NCBI GenBank assembly: GCA_035527455.1
Contig: DATLAN010000074.1
Location: 1 to 20,079, forward strand
Source of the DNA: DATLAN01 sp035527455
GTDB lineage: Bacteria; Planctomycetota; Planctomycetia; Pirellulales; Thermoguttaceae
Direction: 5' to 3'
DNA: 20,079 nt
The notes under the pieces are model-generated. The model worked only from the letters and a program-made list of their open reading frames with translations. It ran no database searches and was not told the DNA's origin. A program made the position numbers and the translations under genes. Shown in pieces: positions 14,719 through 20,079 of the stretch (its first letter is position 1; every line of letters begins with the position of its first letter).

Positions 14719-16743
14719 ATGGGTTCCCTCCGATTCGACCAACTGCTGGAGTTCCTCACCGGCAAGGATTTGTTGGTGGGCCTGTTGTGGGCGGGGCTGG
14801 CCGCCCTGACGATCACGCTGGTCGTGTTGATGCACACCCGCTGGGGCCAGACTCGGCCGCTGCTGAAGTGCGTGATTCTTTCCTTGGGAGCCCACGCCCT
14901 GTTCGTCGCCTATACGACGACCGTGATTCTGGCATTCGATCCGGCCGAGGGAAAAGAGGACCAAGAGGAGGTGATGCAGGTTTCGTTCGTCGAGGCGCTT
15001 TCCGAGTCTTCTGCCGATAACCCGGATTCGACGGCGGAAGGGAAACCGTGGGAGAGGTTGATCCACGACGAGGTCCTGCGGCCCGAGGTGATCGATCCCC
15101 GTCGCGAGGAGCCCGATCCGAGTGCCCAGCCGCAGCGCGAGTACCGGCCCCGGTTGGCCAGTCTGCCGTGGGAGCCGCGGCCGGACTATCCGGATTCGGC
15201 CGAACCGCCCCTGCCCGAGCCGGAACTGCCGGAGTTGGAAAGACCGCAAGAGGACCGTTTGCCGCAAGGGCCGGAACCGGACGGAATCGACGTGCCGTCG
15301 TACCAACCGCGCGAGTCGCCGGAACTGCCCACGCCCGACCGGCCGGCGCCCGAACTGCCTCCGCTGCTGATCGGCTCCCGGCCGGATCTGGCCCGGTCTT
15401 CTCCCCCGCCGAACCCCTACGTTCCCGGGGAATTGGACGTCCCTTCCACGCCACGGGTTTCCAACGCGGCCAACGTCCCGCAGCCGGAGTTCACACTGCC
15501 CGGGCGACAAGAGTGGATGCCCTCGCGGCCGGCCGAACCGGCCGGTTTGCCGCCGGATAATTCCGACGGACAGGATCCGCCCGACGCGCCGGACGTCGGC
15601 ACCAAAATCGCTCTCGCCGGACAAGGCCTTCAACAGAAAACCGAACAGCAAGTGCCCAACATCTACCGGCTGCGCACGGCGCCGGATCGCACCAGCGTGG
15701 CCGAACGCTTGGGAGCCACTCGGGAGAGTGAAGAGGCCGTCAAGGCCGCTCTGAACTGGTTGGCCACAATCCAAAAGCCCGACGGACGATGGGACGCCAG
15801 CGAGCACGGCGCCGGCCGCGAGCAATTCGTCGCCGAACGCAATCGGCAGGGCGCCGGGATCGAAGCCGACACCGGCGTGACCGGCCTGGCCCTATTGGCC
15901 TTCCTCGCCTCGGGCCATACGCACCGCGAGGGTCCCTATCGCGAAAACGTCCGCCTCGCCCTGCAATACCTGGTGAGGGTCCAGGCAAGCGACGGAAATC
16001 TCGCCGGCAACGCGACCGTCTACGCGAGAATGTACTGCCACTCCATGGCCGCCTTCGCCCTGAGCGAGGCCTACGGAATGACCAACGATCAGCGGCTCTA
16101 TCCATCGGTCCGCCGCGCCGTCAACTACACCATCGCCGCCCAAGATCCCTCCGGCGGAGGCTGGCGCTACAACCCCGGCGACCCGGGCGATACGAGCCAG
16201 TGCGGCTGGCAACTGATGGCCCTGAAAAGCGCCGAACTGGCCGGCATCCCCATCCCCGTGCAAACTCGAAACGGGCTGATCCGCTATCTGCGCAAGGCGG
16301 CTTCCGGGACGCACGGCGGCAAGTCCTCCTATCGGCCGGGCGAACGGGTCAGCCGCGCCATGACCGCCGAGGCCCTCGTCTGCTGGCAATTCCTGGGGAT
16401 GCCCCGGGAACATCCGGCCGGCAACGAGGCCGGCGATTTCCTGCTGGGCGAACTGCCGGACCAGGGCACTGCAAATCTCTACTACTGGTACTACGGCACG
16501 TTGGGAATGTACCAGTTGCAGGGTGCCTACTGGCAGCCGTGGAATGAGGCCCTGCAAAAAACCTTGGTGCAAAGCCAGCGGAAGACGGGCACGGTGGCCG
16601 GCTCTTGGGATCCCGATACGGTTTGGGGGCCTTACGGAGGGCGCATCTACAGCACGGCACTGGCCACGCTCTGCCTGGAGGTCTATTATCGATTCCTCCC
16701 GCTCTACGTCAGCGCGGCCCCGGCCGACGGAAGTGCCCAGTAG
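14719..16743 (+). CDS. TonB/TolA-like transducer fused to a squalene-cyclase/prenyltransferase-like toroid
   Basis: This 674-residue protein has three parts. Residues 1-74 contain two helices (about 17-39 and 50-72); the second reads LKCVILSLGAHALFVAYTTT and holds Ser55-x3-His59, the SxxxH signature of TonB and TolA that engages ExbB/ExbD. Residues about 75-335 are Pro/Glu-rich and probably extended, like the TonB spacer, reaching into the periplasm. Residues about 340-665 form an alpha-toroid of the squalene cyclase/prenyltransferase type, with QW-like repeats (QKPDGRWD, QDPSGGGWRYNP, SWDPDTVWGPYGGR). I find no DxDD acid motif, so classic class II cyclase activity is unlikely and a ligand- or protein-binding role is more plausible. 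It follows exbD by three bases. I infer it is the output component of the motor made by the two previous genes. Confidence 0.85.
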   Translation: MGSLRFDQLLEFLTGKDLLVGLLWAGLAALTITLVVLMHTRWGQTRPLLKCVILSLGAHALFVAYTTTVILAFDPAEGKEDQEEVMQVSFVEALSESSADNPDSTAEGKPWERLIHDEVLRPEVIDPRREEPDPSAQPQREYRPRLASLPWEPRPDYPDSAEPPLPEPELPELERPQEDRLPQGPEPDGIDVPSYQPRESPELPTPDRPAPELPPLLIGSRPDLARSSPPPNPYVPGELDVPSTPRVSNAANVPQPEFTLPGRQEWMPSRPAEPAGLPPDNSDGQDPPDAPDVGTKIALAGQGLQQKTEQQVPNIYRLRTAPDRTSVAERLGATRESEEAVKAALNWLATIQKPDGRWDASEHGAGREQFVAERNRQGAGIEADTGVTGLALLAFLASGHTHREGPYRENVRLALQYLVRVQASDGNLAGNATVYARMYCHSMAAFALSEAYGMTNDQRLYPSVRRAVNYTIAAQDPSGGGWRYNPGDPGDTSQCGWQLMALKSAELAGIPIPVQTRNGLIRYLRKAASGTHGGKSSYRPGERVSRAMTAEALVCWQFLGMPREHPAGNEAGDFLLGELPDQGTANLYYWYYGTLGMYQLQGAYWQPWNEALQKTLVQSQRKTGTVAGSWDPDTVWGPYGGRIYSTALATLCLEVYYRFLPLYVSAAPADGSAQ

Positions 16744-16753
16744 CGGGCACTTC
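16730..16753 (+). other. Stem-loop spanning the stop codon of the transducer gene
   Basis: GAAGTGCCC (16730-16738) and GGGCACTTC (16745-16753) form a perfect 9-bp stem with a 6-base loop that contains the TAG stop (16741-16743). No T-tract follows, so it is at most a weak or factor-dependent terminator, or a 3' end stabiliser. Confidence 0.6.
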
Positions 16754-16855
16754 GCCGTGGTCCACGAACGAGACCGCGATCCACCCGAATGGCCCAAGAT
16801 TACCACCTGCGGGTACTGTGCGCCAAATGCCAATCCGCTTTCGCCTTCGCGGCAT

Positions 16856-16883
16856 TTGACATGTCCGGCGCGGTCAGTACAAT
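16856..16883 (+). promoter_or_regulatory. Sigma70-type promoter for the tat genes
   Basis: A perfect -35 box TTGACA (16856-16861) is separated by 16 bases from TACAAT (16878-16883), which matches five of six -10 positions. Transcription would start near 16890 and give a leader of about 135 nt. The leader contains two hairpins, TTCACC/GGTGAA (16913-16928) and GGTCGCG/CGCGACC (16963-16977). The remainder of the 281-nt gap holds no gene that I can see. Confidence 0.75.
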
Positions 16884-17024
16884 TGAGAGAAGCGAAAGCA
16901 CGTGCAAAGCGGTTCACCGCCCGGTGAAGCCTCCAGGTTCTCAGCCACGTTTGGCACGTAGGGGTCGCGTCGCGACCGAGTATCCTCGCAGTTGCGCAGG
17001 TTCTAACCCCCCGAGGGCGCCGTC

Positions 17025-17267
17025 ATGGTATTTCCGTTTGCTTTCTTCCCCGGCATGCCTGGGCCGCTGGAGATGTTCATTGTCGCGTTCATCATCCTCC
17101 TGTTGTTCGGCAATCGGCTGCCTGGCGTGATGCGTTCGATGGGCAAGGGAATCGTGGAATTCAAGAAGGGAATCAAAGGCATCGAGGACGACGTCGAGGA
17201 CGCCGATGACGTCGAAGAAAAGGGCAAGATCGAAGGCAAGGAACGCAAAGGGTCTTCCAAAAACTAG
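17025..17267 (+). CDS. tatA: TatA/TatB-family twin-arginine translocase subunit (first copy)
   Basis: This 80-residue protein is a TatA/B-family subunit, which assembles with TatC to move folded proteins across the inner membrane. The N-terminal part MVFPFAFFPGMPGPLEMFIV leads into one short helix (EMFIVAFIILLLFG, about 16-29). The FG-N-RLP hinge follows and then an amphipathic helix (MRSMGKGIVEFKKGIKGIEDD). The tail is highly charged (Asp/Glu then Lys). The FG...LP...G...FKKG pattern is diagnostic for the family. GAGGG lies seven bases before the ATG. A second, related gene follows after 15 bases. No tatC is present in the window. TatA versus TatB cannot be settled by eye. Confidence 0.88.
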   Translation: MVFPFAFFPGMPGPLEMFIVAFIILLLFGNRLPGVMRSMGKGIVEFKKGIKGIEDDVEDADDVEEKGKIEGKERKGSSKN

Positions 17268-17282
17268 GGAGCAGATTGCCAA

Positions 17283-17588
17283 ATGGTTGTTTTGTCCCCC
17301 CTTTTCGGCTTTTTTCCCGGGGCCCCCGGGCCGATGGAAATGATGATCATCCTGGTGATCGCCGTGTTGCTTTTCGGCAAGCGTTTGCCGGAGGTCGGCC
17401 GCTCGCTGGGAAAGGGGCTGATGGAGTTCAAGAAAGGAGTCCGCGGGCTCGAGGACGAGGTCGAAACGGTATCCTCGACCTCGAACAAGCCGAGTTCTCA
17501 CAGCGAGGAGGAAGATCGCGAAGAGGCCACCGCACCGAAGTTCGAGCCCCCGCCGAGTGAACCGACGGCGGAAACCGTTGAAGAGTAA
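17283..17588 (+). CDS. TatA/TatB-family twin-arginine translocase subunit (second copy)
   Basis: This 101-residue paralogue of the preceding gene has the same plan: MVVLSPLFGFFPGAPGPMEM, a short helix (MMIILVIAVLLFG, about 20-32), the KRLPEVGRSLGKGLMEFKKG hinge and amphipathic helix, then an acidic, Pro/Ser/Glu-rich tail longer than in the first copy. The shared FFPG-PGP-EM block shows the two arose by tandem duplication. The longer acidic tail might suggest a TatB-like role for this copy, but this is only a guess. GGGAG lies upstream of the ATG, and the 15-base gap implies one transcript with the first copy. Confidence 0.87.
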   Translation: MVVLSPLFGFFPGAPGPMEMMIILVIAVLLFGKRLPEVGRSLGKGLMEFKKGVRGLEDEVETVSSTSNKPSSHSEEEDREEATAPKFEPPPSEPTAETVEE

Positions 17589-17634
17589 GACAACGGGTGT
17601 CCGATACCGTTTCGCGGTAAGGTGCTTCTTGTTT

Positions 17635-17708
17635 GGGCGGCTAGCTCAGTCGGTTAGAGCGCTATCCTCACACGGTAGAAGTCGCCAGTTCGAGTCTGGC
17701 GCCGCCCA
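17635..17708 (+). tRNA. tRNA-Val (anticodon CAC)
   Basis: The 74-nt sequence folds as a full cloverleaf: acceptor GGGCGGC/GCCGCCC (17635-17641 with 17701-17707), D stem GCTC/GAGC, anticodon stem CTATC/GGTAG around the loop CTCACAC, and T stem GCCAG/CTGGC around TTCGAGT. The anticodon CAC reads GTG (Val). The discriminator is A. The 3' CCA is not encoded (CT follows). It has no close tRNA neighbour in this window. Confidence 0.95.
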
Positions 17709-17714
17709 CTGGTT

Positions 17715-17752
17715 CGACCCGTTGACCACACTTGTCAGCGGGTCGTTTCTTA
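17715..17752 (+). terminator. Intrinsic terminator after tRNA-Val
   Basis: CGACCCGTTGAC (17715-17726) pairs with GTCAGCGGGTCG (17734-17745), a 12-bp stem with one G-T pair and a 7-base loop, followed by TTTCTTA. It lies seven bases after the tRNA 3' end. Confidence 0.85.
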
Positions 17753-17863
17753 TGACAGGGCAATCGCGGGAGCCGGAATTCCGCCCCGCCCACTCCCCCT
17801 CGATGGTCCGGCCGTGTAAAATAGACAGTCGAACCTGGATCCGGTCCTGACGAGAGGGTGATA

Positions 17864-18322
17864 GTGGAAGAAAGTACCGTCCGCCACGAGCATGCCACGG
17901 CGGGGCGATCCGACGCGGGACGCAAGCGTGCCCTGGTGGCCGCCCGAACCGCCGAAGAAAACCGCGGTCGCGATATCGTCGTGCTCGACATGCGGGAGCT
18001 GACCCCCATTTTCGACTATTTCGTCCTTGCCACTGGAACCAGCCGGCGGCAGTTGCACGCCATGAGCGAGGAGATCGACCACGCCCTGGAGGAAGGACTC
18101 GGCGATCGGCGGTTGGGCATCGAAGGATACGACGAAAGCCGTTGGATCCTGCTGGACTATGGCGACGTGGTGATCCATCTGTTCGAGCCGGAGACGCGCG
18201 AGTACTACGCGATCGAACAGCTTTGGGGCCGCGCCAAGCGGGTGCCGTTCGAGCCGCAGCAGCCCGACGCCGGCGAAGAAATGCCGAATGCCCGGTCCGA
18301 ATCGAATATCGAATATCGGTAA
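17864..18322 (+). CDS. rsfS: Ribosomal silencing factor RsfS (Iojap/DUF143 family)
   Basis: This 152-residue protein is RsfS (Iojap), which binds ribosomal protein uL14 and blocks joining of the 30S and 50S subunits under poor nutrition. Diagnostic segments are DIVVLDMRELTPIFDYFVLATG, then SRRQLHAMSEEIDHAL, then SRWILLDYGDVVIHLFEP followed by REYYAIEQLWG, the most conserved part of the family. I prefer GTG 17864, because GAGAGG ends six bases upstream; GTG 17858 would be two codons longer but touches that site. The first 20 residues and the last 25 (after AKRVPFEP) are variable extensions. argS follows in the same direction beyond an inverted repeat. A TAAAAT at 17817-17822 could be a -10 box but lacks a good -35. 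Confidence 0.92.
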   Translation: MEESTVRHEHATAGRSDAGRKRALVAARTAEENRGRDIVVLDMRELTPIFDYFVLATGTSRRQLHAMSEEIDHALEEGLGDRRLGIEGYDESRWILLDYGDVVIHLFEPETREYYAIEQLWGRAKRVPFEPQQPDAGEEMPNARSESNIEYR

Positions 18323-18337
18323 CACTTCAGCCAAATG

Positions 18338-18412
18338 GTAGCCGGATTCGCAAGAATTCGCGCGTTAACCAGTTTCACGTGAAATGGGCCGAATTCTTGC
18401 GAATCCGGCTAC
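18338..18412. repeat. 23-bp inverted repeat with nested palindrome between rsfS and argS
   Basis: The 23-base arms 18338-18360 and 18390-18412 are perfect complements (GTAGCCGGATTCGCAAGAAT... and its complement). The 29-base loop contains the perfect 12-bp palindrome TTTCACGTGAAA (18373-18384), itself flanked by CCA/TGG, so a second hairpin can form inside the first. No T-tract follows. It ends 17 bases before the argS ATG and looks like a dispersed palindromic element. Confidence 0.92.
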
Positions 18413-18429
18413 AAATCGTTGCCCCGCCC

Positions 18430-20079
18430 ATGAGTCTCTTGCCCGACTTGAAAGAGCGCTTCCGCCGGGCGCTGGCGGACGTGGCCGACGATACGCAATC
18501 CCTGCTGGATCTGGTCCGCCCCAGCGGCGACCCGAAATTCGGCGACTATCAGGCCAACTTCGCCATGCCGCTGGGCAAGCGCCTGGGCCGGCCGCCGCGC
18601 GACGTGGCCGCCGAGATCGTCGCCCGGCTCGAGGTCGACGACTTCTGTCACGAGCCGGAAATCGCCGGGCCGGGTTTCATCAACCTGCGAGTGAAGGACG
18701 ATTGGCTCGTCGAGAAGCTCGCCGCCGCCGTGAGGGACGAGCGGCTGGGCATCCCCACGGTCGCCGGGCCCCGCCGGTTCGTGATCGACTATTCGGCCCC
18801 CAACGTGGCCAAGCCGATGCACGTCGGCCACATCCGCTCCACGGTGATCGGCAACGCGCTGGTCCGCATCCTCGGCTTCCTCGGCCATCGGGTGATCGGC
18901 GACAACCACATCGGCGACTGGGGCACCCAGTTCGGCATGATCATCTACGGCTACAAGCATTTCCTCGACGAGCCGGCCTACCGCGAGAACCCGGTCCAGG
19001 AGCTTGCCCGGCTGTATCGGCTGGTCCGCCGTCTGATGGACTATCACGAGGGCCGGAAGAAGCTGCCGGCGTTAGAGGAAAAGGTCGCCCGGCAGGAAGC
19101 GTGGCTCGAAGAACAACGAAACGCGGCCGGCCGAGAGCCCGACAAAAAGGCTCGCAAGGCCCTGCAAAAGCTGGAAAACGGGCTGGAGGAGTCGCGGGAC
19201 GAACTCGACGCGTTGAGCGGTGAACTGGCCGCGGTGGAAGCGGACGCCCTGTTGTCGAAGCTGGTCGTCGAACATCCCGCGATCGGCTCGGCCGTGCTGG
19301 CGGAAACCGCCAAACTGCACGTCGGGAACGAAGAGAACCTGCGATTGTGGCGGGAATTCCTGCCGGCTTGCGAAGAGGAAATCGACCGGATCTACCGCCG
19401 GCTGGGCGTCTCCTTCGACCATACGCTCGGCGAAAGCTTCTACAGCGACCGGCTCGGGGCGATCGTCGACGAACTGCTCGAGCAGGGAATCGCCCGGGAG
19501 AGCGACGGGGCCATCTGCGTCTTCCTGGAAGGCCGGGAGGTGCCCATGATCGTGCGCAAGCAGGACGGCGCGTTCCTGTACGCCACGACCGATCTGGCCA
19601 CGATCCGCTACCGCATGGAGCAGTTCCGGCCCGACGCGATCCTCTACGTGGTCGATCACCGCCAAAGCCTGCACTTCGACCAGCTCTTCGCCACCGCCCG
19701 GCGGCTGGGCTACCGCGACGTGGAACTCCAGCACGTCAGCTTCGGCACCGTGCTGGGGACCGACGGCCGGCCCTTTCGCACCCGGGCGGGCGATACCGTG
19801 GGGCTCGAGGGGCTGCTCGACGAGGCCGTACGCCGGGCAGCCGAGATCGTCGCCGCCAACGACGACGCCAAACCGACCGGCCCCGAAATCCCGCCGCCCG
19901 ATCGCGCCCGAATCGCCGAACGCGTCGGCATTGCCGCCCTGAAATACGCCGACCTCTCGCAGAACCGCACCAGCGATTACGTCTTCAGCTACGACAAGAT
20001 GCTGGCCATGCAAGGCAACACGGCCACCTACATGCAATACGCCTACGCCCGGGTGCGCAGCATCTTCCGCAAAGGCGGC
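18430..20079 (+). CDS. argS: Arginyl-tRNA synthetase (partial, 3' end outside window)
   Basis: This class I synthetase charges tRNA-Arg. The frame runs 550 codons from ATG 18430 to the window end with no stop. The N-terminal Arg-tRNA synthetase domain (about 1-115) holds the GDYQANFAMPLGKRLGRPP block. The catalytic domain has SAPNVAKPMHVGHIRSTVIGN with the HIGH-type HVGHI at 131-135, then GDNHIGDWGTQFGM, KQDGAFLYATTDLATIRYR, YVVDHRQSLHFDQLF and GTVLGTDGRPFRTRAGDTV in the KMSKS position. LSQNRTSDYVFSYDKMLAMQG leads into the anticodon-binding domain, which is cut. Residues about 205-270 are a charged, heptad-like stretch (ALEEKVARQEAWLEEQ... LENGLEESRDELDALSGEL), longer than the matching part of typical bacterial ArgRS and probably coiled coil. 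No strong Shine-Dalgarno sequence is visible; the upstream repeat ends 17 bases before the start. Confidence 0.96.
   Translation, partial: MSLLPDLKERFRRALADVADDTQSLLDLVRPSGDPKFGDYQANFAMPLGKRLGRPPRDVAAEIVARLEVDDFCHEPEIAGPGFINLRVKDDWLVEKLAAAVRDERLGIPTVAGPRRFVIDYSAPNVAKPMHVGHIRSTVIGNALVRILGFLGHRVIGDNHIGDWGTQFGMIIYGYKHFLDEPAYRENPVQELARLYRLVRRLMDYHEGRKKLPALEEKVARQEAWLEEQRNAAGREPDKKARKALQKLENGLEESRDELDALSGELAAVEADALLSKLVVEHPAIGSAVLAETAKLHVGNEENLRLWREFLPACEEEIDRIYRRLGVSFDHTLGESFYSDRLGAIVDELLEQGIARESDGAICVFLEGREVPMIVRKQDGAFLYATTDLATIRYRMEQFRPDAILYVVDHRQSLHFDQLFATARRLGYRDVELQHVSFGTVLGTDGRPFRTRAGDTVGLEGLLDEAVRRAAEIVAANDDAKPTGPEIPPPDRARIAERVGIAALKYADLSQNRTSDYVFSYDKMLAMQGNTATYMQYAYARVRSIFRKGG

Noticed and set aside
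15730..16743. Functional squalene-hopene cyclase
   Set aside because: The DxDD motif needed for class II cyclisation is absent and the domain is fused to a TonB-like anchor.
16730..16753. Stop-codon stem-loop as an intrinsic terminator
   Set aside because: There is no T-tract after the stem.
17817..17822. TAAAAT as a -10 box for rsfS
   Set aside because: No recognisable -35 box at a suitable distance; too weak to annotate as a promoter.

Overview
The window is GC-rich bacterial DNA that most resembles a member of the Planctomycetota (Pirellulales-like). The reasons are: an ExbB/ExbD operon whose last gene joins a TonB-like membrane anchor to a squalene-cyclase-like toroid; a secreted BON-domain protein with a Pro/Tyr-rich tail; two tandem TatA-like genes; and several families of dispersed palindromic repeats between and inside genes. 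This placement is inference from gene content, not from a marker phylogeny.

Left part (1-7175), all on the minus strand: a seven-gene sugar/surface-glycan cluster. In transcription order it holds a hexapeptide N-acetyltransferase, a DegT-type PLP aminotransferase, a palindromic repeat, an NAD-dependent sugar epimerase/dehydratase, a second DegT aminotransferase, an unrecognised Rossmann-type protein, a UPF0104 (flippase-like) membrane protein and a family 2 glycosyltransferase cut by the window edge. Four-base overlaps and short gaps suggest translational coupling. The set fits synthesis of one or more amino-deoxy sugars and their transfer at the membrane. Three members carry, or adjoin, palindromic repeats that run in frame into the coding sequence.

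Middle (7176-9860): a 757-nt divergent spacer with a REP-like element and no convincing gene, then two plus-strand exported proteins (BON protein; small lipoprotein), each followed by a strong intrinsic terminator.

Right-middle (9861-16743), plus strand: a 1005-residue exported TPR protein, an ExbB/TolQ protein, a 370-nt array of heptanucleotide repeats in two opposite orientations, an ExbD/TolR protein, and a 674-residue protein. That last protein has a membrane helix with the SxxxH signature of TonB/TolA, a long proline-rich periplasmic spacer and a terpene-cyclase-like alpha toroid without the DxDD acid motif. Together they look like a proton-motive-force-driven motor with an unusual effector; this is the most interesting system in the window.

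Right end (16744-20079): a near-consensus sigma70-type promoter, two tatA/B-like genes, tRNA-Val(CAC) with a terminator, rsfS (ribosome silencing factor), a 23-bp inverted repeat with a nested 12-bp palindrome, and argS (arginyl-tRNA synthetase), cut by the window end.
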